From an uncultured Candidatus Competibacteraceae bacterium (GTDB taxonomy: Bacteria > Pseudomonadota > Gammaproteobacteria > Competibacterales > Competibacteraceae), in contig CALGOO010000244.1 in assembly GCA_937960715.1 (NCBI GenBank), forward strand, positions 1-23,752: a stretch of DNA of 23,752 nucleotides. The letters are read 5' to 3'. Under the pieces are notes generated by a model. The model was not told the origin of the DNA and ran no database searches. It was given only the letters and a program-made list of their open reading frames with translations. The position numbers and the translations under genes were made by a program. Of this stretch, positions 10,669 to 17,931 are shown piece by piece (positions within the stretch are counted from its first letter, which is position 1; each line of letters begins with the position of its first letter).

Positions 10669-11144
10669 TACTTGGCGTCCGCCGGATCGGACGACGCGCC
10701 TTGCAAGCGTTCGATTTCGAGCCGAAAGGCGTTGACATCCTGGAAGCTGCGATAGACCGAGGCGAAACGAACGTAGGCGACCTGATCCAGGTCGCGCAGC
10801 TCGTCCATCACCCATTCACCGATGCGCTGGCTGCTCAGTTCCCGCTCGCCGCTGGCGCGGGCACGGTTCTTGACGCGAAGCAGGGCTTCCTCGATCCGTT
10901 CGGCGCTCACCGGGCGCTTTTCCAAAGCCCGCAACAAACCGGTGCGTAGCTTTTCCTCCAAAAACGGCTCGCGGCGACCGTCGCGCTTCACCACCGGCGG
11001 CATCAGCAGTTCGGCCACCTCGTAGGTGGTGAAACGGGCGTTGCAATGCGGGCATTCGCGGCGGCGACGGACCTTGTCGCCTTCCGCAGTCAGCCGCGAA
11101 TCGATCACCCGAGTATCGGACGCCCCACAGAACGGACAATGCAT
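10668..11144 (-). CDS. nrdR: Transcriptional repressor NrdR
   Basis: 158 residues, normal length. A zinc ribbon at the N-terminus uses Cys3, Cys6 (HCPFC) and Cys31, Cys34 (CPHC). An ATP-cone domain follows (PPVVKRDGRREPFLEEKLRTG onward), which senses ATP/dATP. The family represses ribonucleotide reductase operons through NrdR boxes. The ending AYVRFASVYRSFQDVNAF is diagnostic. The gene is 30 nt downstream of glyA and overlaps ribD by one base. The nrdR-ribD pairing is conserved widely in proteobacteria, and the glyA-nrdR junction also recurs. Confidence 0.97.
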   Translation of the reverse strand: MHCPFCGASDTRVIDSRLTAEGDKVRRRRECPHCNARFTTYEVAELLMPPVVKRDGRREPFLEEKLRTGLLRALEKRPVSAERIEEALLRVKNRARASGERELSSQRIGEWVMDELRDLDQVAYVRFASVYRSFQDVNAFRLEIERLQGASSDPADAK

Positions 11145-11174
11145 CGTTGCCGCCTCACGCGCCTACCGGGAGGA

Positions 11175-12428
11175 TCAACCATACACCGGGAAGCGGGCGC
11201 AGAGTTCAGCGACCTGACCGCGCACCCGGTCGATGATCGTGTCGTTGCCGAGATCGTCGAGGATGTCGCACATCCAGCCGGTCAACTCGCGGCATTCGCG
11301 TTCCTTGAATCCGCGCGTGGTGATCGCCGGCGAGCCGACGCGAATGCCGCTGGTCACGAACGGCGACTGCGGATCGTTGGGCACGGCATTCTTATTGACG
11401 GTGATCCAGGCCCGGCCCAGCGCGGCGTCGGCGGCCTTGCCGGTCAGGCCCCTGGCGATCAGGCTGACCAGGAACAGATGATTGTCGGTACCGCCGGACA
11501 CCACGTCGTACCCCCGTTCGAGAAACACGCCAGCCATGGCGCGGGCGTTGGCGACGACCTGTTTCTGGTATTCGACGAACTCGGGTTGCAAGGCTTCCAG
11601 CAACGCAACGGCCTTGGCGGCGATGACGTGCATCAGCGGGCCGCCCTGGGTGCCGGGAAAGACCAGCGAGTTCAGCTTCTTTTCGATCTCGGGATTGGCG
11701 CGGGCCAGGATCAGGCCGCCGCGCGGACCGCGCAGGGTCTTGTGGGTGGTGGTGGTGACCACGTCGGCGACCGGGAGCGGATTGGGATACAGGCCGGCCG
11801 CGACCAGTCCGGCGACGTGCGCCATGTCCACCACGAACCAGGCGCCGACCTGGTCGGCGATGGCACGAAACCGTGGCCAGTCCACCACCCGCGAATAGGC
11901 CGAGAATCCGGCGATGATCATCTTCGGCCGGCATTCCAGCGCCAACCGTTCCACCTGTTCGTAGTCGATTTCACCCGTGGCCTCGTTCAAACCGTACTGC
12001 ACCGCCTGGTACAGCCGGCCGGAGAAATTGACCTTGGCGCCGTGGGTGAGGTGGCCGCCGTGGGCCAGGCTCATGCCCAGCACGGTTTCGCCCGGCTCCA
12101 GCAGCGCCATGTAGACGGCGGCGTTGGCCTGCGAGCCGGAATGCGGCTGCACGTTGGCGTAATCGGCCTGGAACAGGCGCTTGGCGCGGTCGATGGCCAG
12201 TTGCTCGGCGATGTCCACGAACTCGCAGCCGCCGTAATACCGCTTGCCCGGATAGCCCTCGGCGTACTTGTTGGTCAACACCGAACCCTGGGCTTCGAGC
12301 ACACGCGGGCTGGCGTAGTTTTCCGAGGCAATCAGCTCGATATGGGCTTCCTGGCGCTGTTTCTCGCCCTGCAAGGCGGCCCACAACTCGCTGTCAAATC
12401 CGGCGATCCGCATCTCTCGACTGAACAT
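11175..12428 (-). CDS. glyA: Serine hydroxymethyltransferase
   Basis: 417 residues, the same length as E. coli GlyA and closely similar along its length. The PLP-dependent enzyme interconverts serine and glycine and supplies 5,10-methylene-tetrahydrofolate. The N-terminus FDSELWAALQGEKQRQ leads into HIELIASENYASPRV and YAEGYPGKRYYGGCEFVD. The PLP lysine is in VTTTTHKTLRGPRGG, and SGTD-type residues near the end are kept (VVSGGTDNHLFLV). The start at 12428 is chosen from AGAGG 6 nt upstream and the E. coli alignment; 12449 is an in-frame alternative without support. This is the first gene of the minus-strand operon, so the promoter for the riboflavin genes probably lies upstream of it. Confidence 0.97.
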   Translation of the reverse strand: MFSREMRIAGFDSELWAALQGEKQRQEAHIELIASENYASPRVLEAQGSVLTNKYAEGYPGKRYYGGCEFVDIAEQLAIDRAKRLFQADYANVQPHSGSQANAAVYMALLEPGETVLGMSLAHGGHLTHGAKVNFSGRLYQAVQYGLNEATGEIDYEQVERLALECRPKMIIAGFSAYSRVVDWPRFRAIADQVGAWFVVDMAHVAGLVAAGLYPNPLPVADVVTTTTHKTLRGPRGGLILARANPEIEKKLNSLVFPGTQGGPLMHVIAAKAVALLEALQPEFVEYQKQVVANARAMAGVFLERGYDVVSGGTDNHLFLVSLIARGLTGKAADAALGRAWITVNKNAVPNDPQSPFVTSGIRVGSPAITTRGFKERECRELTGWMCDILDDLGNDTIIDRVRGQVAELCARFPVYG

Positions 12429-12607
12429 TCGCGACCTCTGCAAAGGCAAGCGCCCGCCGCGTTGAAAAGTAAAGAGCGGGCGAACCGATGGAAAATGTTG
12501 AATATTACCTTACTTCGCTTGCGAGAGGCAGGGTTTTGATGGCGACTGGCGCTTCCGAAGGATCGGCGCGGGAGCGTTCCAGGGGCATTGCAAGTGCGGT
12601 TTCTTCC

Positions 12608-12645
12608 CGGTCCTGGGACCGCGCCGCCGCGTTCCGACGGCGCGG
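12608..12645. repeat. Two overlapping GC-rich inverted repeats
   Basis: CGGTCC (12608-12613) pairs with GGACCG (12616-12621) across two bases. CCGCGCCG (12619-12626) pairs with CGGCGCGG (12638-12645) across an 11-nt loop. They share three bases, so both stems cannot form fully at once. No T-run follows on either strand, so neither looks like an intrinsic terminator. Whether they are transcribed is unknown. Confidence 0.6.
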
Positions 12646-12667
12646 GGCAAGCGGGAGGAAATTCCGA

Positions 12668-12700
12668 CTGTCACGGTTCCTTCATCAAAGCATCATCAAT
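12668..12700 (+). promoter_or_regulatory. Weak Pho-box-like triple repeat
   Basis: Three consecutive 11-bp units carry a TCAY core in exact register at 12671, 12682 and 12693: CTGTCAC, CCTTCAT and GCATCAT, each followed by a 4-base spacer. PhoB binds 11-bp direct repeats of a CTGTCAT-like heptamer plus an AT-rich spacer. The first unit matches 6 of 7, the second 5 and the third 4, and the first spacer is GGTT instead of AT-rich. It ends 22-31 bases before the glycosyltransferase start codons. This is suggestive only; the lipid-remodelling genes downstream make it worth noting. Confidence 0.3.
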
Positions 12701-12730
12701 TTGTTGCCGCCGCCTCCGAACATGCGGGGC

Positions 12731-13927
12731 ATGGACCTCGACCACCCGCTCCAATCCCGCCGGCGCCGGCTGCGCGTCGGCATCGTCACCGAAACCTATC
12801 CGCCGGAGATCAACGGCGTCGCCCTCACCATCGCCCGCTGGATCGAGGGTTTGCGGCAACGCGATCACATCGTGCAGCTCGTCCGCGTGCGTCAGGGCGG
12901 GAACGATCGTCCCCAGTCGACCGAGTCGTTGGACACCCTACCGTTACCCGGTTTCCGCATCCCCGGTTATCCCCAACTGCAAGGCGGCTGGCCAGCGGTT
13001 CGATCTCTGCTGACCCATTGGCGGCGAGACCGTCCCGACCTGGTCCACATCGTCACCGAGGGGCCGCTGGGCCATTCCGCCCTGCGGGCGGCGCGGCGGC
13101 TTGGCATCCCCATCTCGACCAGCTTCCACACCAATTTCCACGGCTACAGCCGCCATTACCACCTCGGCTGGCTAGCGACGCCGATCGTGGCCTATTTACG
13201 CCATTTCCATAATCAGGGCGCGCAAACCCTGGTTCCCACGATGGAATTGGCGGAACAGCTACAGTCTCTCGGCTTTCTCCGCACCCAGGTCCTGGCGCGG
13301 GGGGTGGATACCCGGCTGTTTTCACCCCAGCGCCGCGATCTGGCGCTGCGGGAAACATGGGGCGCGGTCCCGGACGTGCCAGTAGCGCTGTATGTCGGCC
13401 GACTAGCGGCGGAAAAGAATCTCGACCTGGCGATCACCGCCTTTCAGGCCATCCGTCGAATCCAGCCCGCCGCCCGGCTGGTGCTGGTCGGCGACGGCCC
13501 GCTGGCCGCTCGCCTGCGCGCCCGCCATCCCGAATTCGTGTATTGCGGGATGAAGCGGGGCGAGGAATTGGCGGCGCATTACGCTTCGGCCGACCTGTTC
13601 CTGTTTCCCAGCCTGACCGAGACCTTCGGCAACGTGATTCTGGAAGCGCTGGCCAGCGGTCTGGCGGTGGCGGCGTTCGACTACGCCGCGGCCCGCGCCC
13701 AGGTGGAGCCGGGGCGCAACGGTTTGCTGGCGCCGTTTGGCGACGCCGGCGCCTTCGTGGCCGCCGCCACCGCGCTGGCGCGGGATTCCGGCGTGCTGCG
13801 GCGCATGGGCCAAAACGCCCGCCAGGCTATGTTGCGATTGGACAGCGAGCGGATTTACGACCGGCTGGAAACGCTGTTCCTGCACGCCATCACGGGAGAA
13901 GCCTCCTCATGCGCGAACCCCTGCTGA
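12731..13927 (+). CDS. Glycosyltransferase family 4 (GT-B), lipid glycosyltransferase candidate
   Basis: 398 residues. The N-terminal Rossmann half opens with RVGIVTETYPPEINGVALTIARW, the signature of GT4 enzymes such as MgtA/PimB-type mannosyltransferases and SqdX-type glycolipid synthases. SFHTNFHGYSRHY lies in the acceptor region. The C-terminal half has VALYVGRLAAEKNLD, LVLVGDGPL and the EX7E motif in SLTETFGNVILEALASG, the nucleotide-sugar site. A retaining, membrane-associated transfer of a sugar to a lipid acceptor such as diacylglycerol is inferred from family and neighbours; the donor sugar cannot be read from the sequence. ATG codons at 12722 and 12731 are both possible, neither with a strong ribosome-binding site; I use 12731, next to the conserved N-terminus. 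The next gene starts inside its end (19-nt overlap). Confidence 0.9.
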   Translation: MDLDHPLQSRRRRLRVGIVTETYPPEINGVALTIARWIEGLRQRDHIVQLVRVRQGGNDRPQSTESLDTLPLPGFRIPGYPQLQGGWPAVRSLLTHWRRDRPDLVHIVTEGPLGHSALRAARRLGIPISTSFHTNFHGYSRHYHLGWLATPIVAYLRHFHNQGAQTLVPTMELAEQLQSLGFLRTQVLARGVDTRLFSPQRRDLALRETWGAVPDVPVALYVGRLAAEKNLDLAITAFQAIRRIQPAARLVLVGDGPLAARLRARHPEFVYCGMKRGEELAAHYASADLFLFPSLTETFGNVILEALASGLAVAAFDYAAARAQVEPGRNGLLAPFGDAGAFVAAATALARDSGVLRRMGQNARQAMLRLDSERIYDRLETLFLHAITGEASSCANPC

Positions 13928-14490
13928 ATGCTGTGATCAAGCAGTCTCAACCGGCGTCGGCGCGCTGGTCACGCCTGACCGAGCGGGAACTGGCCTGGTG
14001 CCTGCGGTTTCAACAGATCGTTCGTCACCGCTGGGTGGTGCGGCTGTTCGCGGTGGTCAGTCGACTGGGCGATGGCATGTTCTGGTACGCGCTGATGGCC
14101 GCGTTGCTGCTGATCCAGGGCGTGGCGGCGGTTCCCGTGGTCGGTCGGATGCTACTGGCGGGCGCGGTTTGCCTGGTTCTGTACAAGTGGCTGAAGGCCA
14201 AGACCACCCGCCCCCGGCCCTGCGCTCGATACGACCGAATCCAGTCTCGCGTGGCGCCGCTGGACGAATACAGTTTCCCGTCCGGCCATACCCTGCACGC
14301 CGTGTCGTTCACCCTGATCGCCGTGTATCACTATCCGTCACTGGCCTGGTTGCTGCTGCCGTTCGCGGTGCTGGTGGCCTTGTCGCGGGTCATTCTCGGC
14401 CTTCATTACCCCAGCGACGTGCTGGCGGGCGCCCTGCTGGGGGCTGGTCTGGCGCTGCTGGCGTTGCAAGCGCCGTTCATCCAGGTTTAA
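13909..14490 (+). CDS. PAP2-family membrane phosphatase
   Basis: 193 residues with several hydrophobic segments (roughly 57-74, 80-94, 129-140, 144-158 and 172-188). All three PAP2 motifs are intact: KX6RP (Lys96, Arg103-Pro104), PSGH (124-127) and SRX5HX3D (Ser159, Arg160, His166, Asp170). The family includes phosphatidate, phosphatidylglycerophosphate and undecaprenyl-diphosphate phosphatases acting at the inner membrane. Placed directly after a lipid-type glycosyltransferase, with a 19-nt overlap, it may supply diacylglycerol from phosphatidic acid; recycling of undecaprenyl diphosphate is the main alternative. GGGAGAA lies about 11 nt before the ATG. Confidence 0.93.
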   Translation: MREPLLNAVIKQSQPASARWSRLTERELAWCLRFQQIVRHRWVVRLFAVVSRLGDGMFWYALMAALLLIQGVAAVPVVGRMLLAGAVCLVLYKWLKAKTTRPRPCARYDRIQSRVAPLDEYSFPSGHTLHAVSFTLIAVYHYPSLAWLLLPFAVLVALSRVILGLHYPSDVLAGALLGAGLALLALQAPFIQV

Positions 14491-14533
14491 CCGCTCGGTC
14501 AAGGCGCTGCAATACAGGGTTTCTACTCTGGGC

Positions 14534-14549
14534 GACATCGTTCGATGTC
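14534..14549. repeat. Perfect 7-2-7 palindrome upstream of olsB
   Basis: GACATCG (14534-14540), TT, then CGATGTC (14543-14549), a perfect 16-bp palindrome 20 bases upstream of the preferred olsB start. Its size and placement fit a dimeric repressor's operator or a short hairpin in the intercistronic leader. It includes the alternative ATG at 14545. Confidence 0.65.
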
Positions 14550-14558
14550 ACTGCCCGT

Positions 14559-14563
14559 GGAGG
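14559..14563 (+). promoter_or_regulatory. Strong ribosome-binding site deciding a TTG start for olsB
   Basis: GGAGG sits 5 nt before the in-frame TTG at 14569. The only upstream ATG (14545) has no comparable site and lies within the palindrome. On this basis the TTG is the better start. Confidence 0.6.
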
Positions 14564-14568
14564 CTGCC

Positions 14569-15363
14569 TTGAGTACCGAATCGCTCATCTCTTCCAGCAT
14601 CGCCCGTCCTCGCCAGATCCCCATGACCCCGCCGGCCGCCGCGCCGCGCGCCCTGGACGTGGCCCTGGCCCGGTCCCGCGAGGAGATTCAGGCGGCGCAG
14701 CGCTTGCGCTACGCCATCTTTGCCGAGGAGATGGGGGCGAGGCTGCACAATCGCATTCCCGGCCTCGACCATGATCGTTTCGACGCCTACTGCCAGCATC
14801 TGATCGTGCGCGACGGTCTGGGGCAGGTTATTGGCTGTACCCGCATTCTCACCGACGAAGCGGCGCGCCGTGCCGGCGGCTTCTATTCTCAAACCGAGTT
14901 CGATCTCGCGCCGGTGCTGGCGCTGGCGGGGCGGTTCATGGAGATCGGCCGCACCTGCGTGCATCCCGATCATCGCAACGGCGCGACCATCGGCGCCCTG
15001 TGGTCCGGCCTGGCGGCGTTCATCGCGGAGCAGCGCATGGACTATCTGATCGGTTGCGCCAGCATTCCGCTAGGCGCGGACAACAACGAAGCACGGGCGC
15101 TCTACGCCGAATTGGCGCAGCGTCACTTGGTTCCCGAACCGCTGCGGGTGAAGCCGCATCTGCCTTTGCCGCGCCGCGATGGCGTCGCCCACAGCCAGTA
15201 CACCGTGCCGCCGTTGCTCAAAGCCTATCTGCGGCTGGGCGCGCAAATCGGCGGCGAGCCGTGCCTGGACCCGGATTTCAAGGTCGCGGATGTGTTCATC
15301 CTGCTGTCCACCCGACGAATCGAGCGCCGCTACGCCCGGCATTTCCTGGACCGGGATCAATGA
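14569..15363 (+). CDS. olsB: OlsB-like ornithine/acyl-ACP N-acyltransferase (GNAT fold)
   Basis: About 264 residues. The acetyltransferase-like fold is seen in QAAQRLRYAIFAEEMGARL, a DAYCQHLIVRD segment, GQVIGCTRIL and FMEIGRTCVHPDHRNGATIGALWSGLAAFI. This is the pattern of OlsB, which moves a 3-hydroxyacyl chain from acyl carrier protein to the alpha-amino group of ornithine to make lyso-ornithine lipid. The tail KVADVFILLSTRRIERRYARHFL is also typical. The start is TTG at 14569 by its ribosome-binding site; ATG at 14545 would add eight residues. It overlaps olsA by four bases (ATGA), which strengthens the assignment because OlsB and OlsA act in sequence. A related hemolysin-like acyltransferase acting on another amine is the main alternative. 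Confidence 0.85.
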   Translation: MSTESLISSSIARPRQIPMTPPAAAPRALDVALARSREEIQAAQRLRYAIFAEEMGARLHNRIPGLDHDRFDAYCQHLIVRDGLGQVIGCTRILTDEAARRAGGFYSQTEFDLAPVLALAGRFMEIGRTCVHPDHRNGATIGALWSGLAAFIAEQRMDYLIGCASIPLGADNNEARALYAELAQRHLVPEPLRVKPHLPLPRRDGVAHSQYTVPPLLKAYLRLGAQIGGEPCLDPDFKVADVFILLSTRRIERRYARHFLDRDQ

Positions 15364-16157
15364 GCGCCCCCTGGCGAACCCGACTGGCCCGCGCTGTTCG
15401 GCGCGGCGCGCGATTGCCGCTGTTGACGCTGCATATCCTGCTCGGAATCCTGATCGCCGCCGCCCTGGGGCCGGGCCAGCGGCGGCGCTATGTCTCCACC
15501 CGCCCGCTGACGTGGTGGAGCCGGGGGCTGTGCCGAATCCTCGGTGTGCGGTTGCGGTCGCGCGGGACGCCTCACGTCGGCGCGGCCCTGTTCGTGGCCA
15601 ACCATATCTCCTGGCTGGACATTTTCTGCATCGCCGCCGTCTGTCCCACCCACTTCCTGGCCAAGCGCGAGGTGGCCGGCTGGCCGTTGTTCGGCTGGCT
15701 GTGCCGGCGGGCGGGTACCGCCTTCATTCGGCGCGGCGGCGACAATGGCGCGGGCGAGGCGACGGAGCAACTGGTCTGGCGCCTGCGGCAGGGTGGGCGG
15801 GTGCTGGTGTTCCCGGAAGGGACCTCCACCACCGGCGAGACGGTTCGGCGATTTTATCCCCGGCTGTTCCAGGCCGCGATCCTGGCCCGCTGTCCGGTGC
15901 AGGCCATTGCCCTGCGTTATCCTGGCACCGGGGGCGTCAACCCGACCGTCCCCTTCGTCGGCGATGACGAATTGCTGCCGCACCTGTGGCGGTTGTTGGG
16001 TGAACCGGGCCTCGTGGCGGACTTGCAATTCGGCGCGATTCACTCGCCGCCGCATCCTTCCCGCGATGCGCTAGCGCAACGGACCCAGGCGGAAATCGGC
16101 GACTGGCTTCTGGGACGGGACTCAGTTTCACCGGAACATCGCGCCGTCGTCGGCTGA
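15360..16157 (+). CDS. olsA: OlsA-like 1-acyl-sn-glycerol-3-phosphate / lyso-ornithine-lipid acyltransferase (PlsC family)
   Basis: 265 residues. The PlsC-family catalytic motif HX4D is NHISWLD (His82, Asp87), followed by the acceptor-binding FPEGTSTTG (151-159) and an earlier RRAGTAFIRRG block. A hydrophobic segment near 20-37 should anchor it at the inner membrane. PlsC relatives acylate lysophosphatidic acid; OlsA acylates lyso-ornithine lipid to ornithine lipid. The ATGA overlap with olsB favours OlsA, although many OlsA proteins also do the PlsC reaction. The gene ends 5 nt before the convergent yciA stop, with no terminator visible between them. Confidence 0.88.
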   Translation: MSAPWRTRLARAVRRGARLPLLTLHILLGILIAAALGPGQRRRYVSTRPLTWWSRGLCRILGVRLRSRGTPHVGAALFVANHISWLDIFCIAAVCPTHFLAKREVAGWPLFGWLCRRAGTAFIRRGGDNGAGEATEQLVWRLRQGGRVLVFPEGTSTTGETVRRFYPRLFQAAILARCPVQAIALRYPGTGGVNPTVPFVGDDELLPHLWRLLGEPGLVADLQFGAIHSPPHPSRDALAQRTQAEIGDWLLGRDSVSPEHRAVVG

Positions 16158-16162
16158 GCCCC

Positions 16163-16594
16163 TCACCAATACCGCCCGAAATCCGGCCCCCGCTCCGGCA
16201 GTTTGCGTGGTCCGCCCCGGTCGTCGATGGCGACGTAGACGATCACTGCCTCGGTGACCTTGTCCGACAGCAACTGGCCGTCGCGAGCGCGCTGGACGAA
16301 AACCTCGACCTTGACGGTGATCGAGGTCGAACCCACCTTCTGAATCCGGGCGAAGCAGCTCACCAGATCGCCCACGAACACCGGCTTGTGAAACTCCATC
16401 GAGGTCACGGCCACGGTGGTCACCCGCCCGCCGGCATACTCCACCGCCACCACGCTGCCGGCCACATCCATCTGCGCCATGATCCAGCCGCCGAAGATGT
16501 TGCCGTTGGGGTTGGTGTGGGCCGGCATCGCCAGGATGCGGACGGTCGGCTGGCGATCGCGGGGAAAGCTATCCTGTTGTTCTATAAATGTCAT
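16163..16594 (-). CDS. yciA: YciA-type acyl-CoA thioesterase (hotdog fold)
   Basis: 143 residues. The hotdog-fold family hydrolyses acyl-CoA to free acid and CoA. Diagnostic sequence: ILAMPAHTNPNGNIFGGWIMAQMDVAGSVVA, where the Asn-Gly-Asn-Ile-Phe-Gly-Gly stretch and the Asp form the active site, then a TSMEFHKPVFVGDLVSCFA segment. E. coli YciA has the same organisation and broad chain-length range. The start is well supported by GGAGGAG 6 nt before the ATG. It is convergent with olsA (5-nt gap) and divergent from the deacetylase-family gene. A role in lipid turnover or membrane remodelling is possible but inferred. Confidence 0.93.
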   Translation of the reverse strand: MTFIEQQDSFPRDRQPTVRILAMPAHTNPNGNIFGGWIMAQMDVAGSVVAVEYAGGRVTTVAVTSMEFHKPVFVGDLVSCFARIQKVGSTSITVKVEVFVQRARDGQLLSDKVTEAVIVYVAIDDRGGPRKLPERGPDFGRYW

Positions 16595-16677
16595 GGCAAC
16601 TCCTCCAAACGGGGCCGCGATGGAAAATCGAACGGCGAGCGATGAACCCGACCGTCGGATCCTGGCCCCGCCGCCCG

Positions 16678-16705
16678 TTCAACCAGCCCGGAACTGGACT
16701 ATGAT
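16678..16705 (+). promoter_or_regulatory. Candidate sigma-70 promoter for the deacetylase-family gene
   Basis: TTCAAC (16678-16683), a 16-bp spacer, then TATGAT (16700-16705). The -10 matches 5 of 6 consensus bases and the -35 matches 3 of 6. It lies about 45 bases before the ATG in the yciA/deacetylase divergent gap. Moderate match only. Confidence 0.4.
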
Positions 16706-16751
16706 AATGCAATGACCAATTGATGACCCCCAGGCGGGAGGATGCAGGGCA

Positions 16752-17711
16752 ATGGCGCGAAGTAGAACGGTGGCCGTCTATGACGGTGATGAGCTGAGCC
16801 GGTACGGATTCGAGGACCACCCGTTCGGCGAAAATCGCATCCATGCGTTCTGGGACGAGATGCACCGGCGCCAGTTCGATTATCAGGTTCGGGTGTTCCC
16901 GCCGGTCATGGCCAGTGAGGACCAGCTCAGACTGTTCCATACCACTCGCTACGTGGAAAAGGTCAAGAGCTTCTCCAAGGTAGGCAGCGGCGTGCTCGAT
17001 TATGGCGATACTCCAGCCTACCAGGGCGTGTTCGAGGACGCCTCGTTCGTGGTCGGCACCGTGGTGGACGCCACCCGCAAGGTGATGAATAACGAGGCGC
17101 GGCGCGTTTTTGTCCCCATCGCCGGCCTGCACCACAGCATGCCCGACACCGCTTCCGGTTTTTGCGTGTTCAACGATGTCGGCGTGGCCATCCGGGTACT
17201 GCAGCGGGATTACGGGCTGGAACGGATCGCCTATGTGGACATCGACGCCCATCACGGCGACGGCGTGTATTACCCGTTCGAGTCCGACCCGACCGTCATC
17301 TTCGCCGACATCCACGAGGATGGCCGCTACAACTTCCCGCAAAGCGGCTTTCCGCACGAGGTGGGCAAGGGACCGGCCAAGGGCCGCAAGCTCAATATCC
17401 CGCTGCTGCCGCTCTCGGCCGACGACGACTTCATGCTGATGTGGGACAAGATCGAGGGCTTCCTGCGTCCATGGGAACCGCAATTCATCTTCATGAACTG
17501 CGGCGCCGACGGCCTGGATGGCGACCCCCTGGCCCATTTGCACTACTCGTTCCGCGCCCACGGACGCGCCGCGCGCGGGCTGTGCCAGATCGCCGAGGAA
17601 TTCGCCGAGGGTCGGATCGTCGGCGTGGGTGGCGGCGGCTACGATCCGCGCAACATCGGCAAGGCCTGGGTCGCCGTCATTGATGCCTTCCTGGAAACCC
17701 CGATGCGTTGA
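16752..17711 (+). CDS. Histone deacetylase family protein (AcuC/HDAC-like)
   Basis: 319 residues, an arginase/deacetylase-fold zinc hydrolase. Active-site features are complete: the tandem histidines in GLHHSMPD (His127, His128), SGFCVFNDV, the metal-binding DIDAHHGDG (Asp165, His167), the second metal Asp258 in GADGLDGDPL, and the catalytic tyrosine in GVGGGGYD (Tyr297). Bacterial members remove acetyl groups from lysines, polyamines or small amides; AcuC reverses acetylation of acetyl-CoA synthetase. No acuA or acs gene is nearby, so the substrate is open. GGAGG lies 10 nt before the ATG. It appears monocistronic, with a candidate promoter in the gap to yciA. Confidence 0.92.
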   Translation: MARSRTVAVYDGDELSRYGFEDHPFGENRIHAFWDEMHRRQFDYQVRVFPPVMASEDQLRLFHTTRYVEKVKSFSKVGSGVLDYGDTPAYQGVFEDASFVVGTVVDATRKVMNNEARRVFVPIAGLHHSMPDTASGFCVFNDVGVAIRVLQRDYGLERIAYVDIDAHHGDGVYYPFESDPTVIFADIHEDGRYNFPQSGFPHEVGKGPAKGRKLNIPLLPLSADDDFMLMWDKIEGFLRPWEPQFIFMNCGADGLDGDPLAHLHYSFRAHGRAARGLCQIAEEFAEGRIVGVGGGGYDPRNIGKAWVAVIDAFLETPMR

Positions 17712-17931
17712 AGCTTTGGCAACCCTACGATATCGATGCGCGGACTCTTAACCAGGCACTCTTCGGTGGTGCATTATCGGAGCGTGCCACGAGGCGATGG
17801 AACGAATGTGACAACTCAGTCATAGCCAGCGTCTGGCTGAACGGCCACGGCCCCATCTGGACGCGCCACGCGAGAAGCACCAGCGCAAATACGAGCTGAC
17901 GCCCCTGCTCAAGACCCGGTGAAACGCAACC
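17712..17931. other. Convergent intergenic region, nothing recognised
   Basis: 220 bases between the convergent deacetylase-family and GalT-like genes. A short plus-strand open frame (17708-17899) would begin at a TTG without a ribosome-binding site and has no recognisable motif. I found no convincing stem plus T-run terminator for either gene. Confidence 0.5.

Larger units (their letters stand above)
12429..12721. other. Divergent intergenic region between glyA and the glycosyltransferase
   Basis: About 300 bases between divergently transcribed operons, so promoters for both should lie here. The plus-strand reading frame of the glycosyltransferase stays open back to 12488, but that stretch encodes an Arg/Ser-rich sequence with no family similarity, and I treat it as noncoding. 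The region holds a 7-bp inverted repeat in the glyA leader (12451-12457 with 12476-12482), two partly overlapping GC-rich inverted repeats (12608-12645), and three 11-bp-spaced TCAY cores (12668-12700). I could not find a convincing -35/-10 pair for either direction. Confidence 0.6.

Noticed and set aside
12515..12524. TCGCTTGCGA palindrome as a PurR site for glyA
   Set aside because: Only one half resembles the PurR consensus; the other half does not match, and no promoter could be fixed around it.
12488..12730. N-terminal extension of the glycosyltransferase
   Set aside because: The frame is open but encodes an Arg/Ser-rich stretch with no family similarity, and it covers inverted repeats and the Pho-like repeats.
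8160..12730. FMN riboswitch controlling the riboflavin genes
   Set aside because: I looked in the glyA leader and the intercistronic gaps for the conserved RFN elements and did not see them; the gaps within the operon are also too short.
17708..17899. A 63-codon plus-strand open frame after the deacetylase-family gene
   Set aside because: It starts at a TTG overlapping the previous stop, without a ribosome-binding site or any recognisable sequence.
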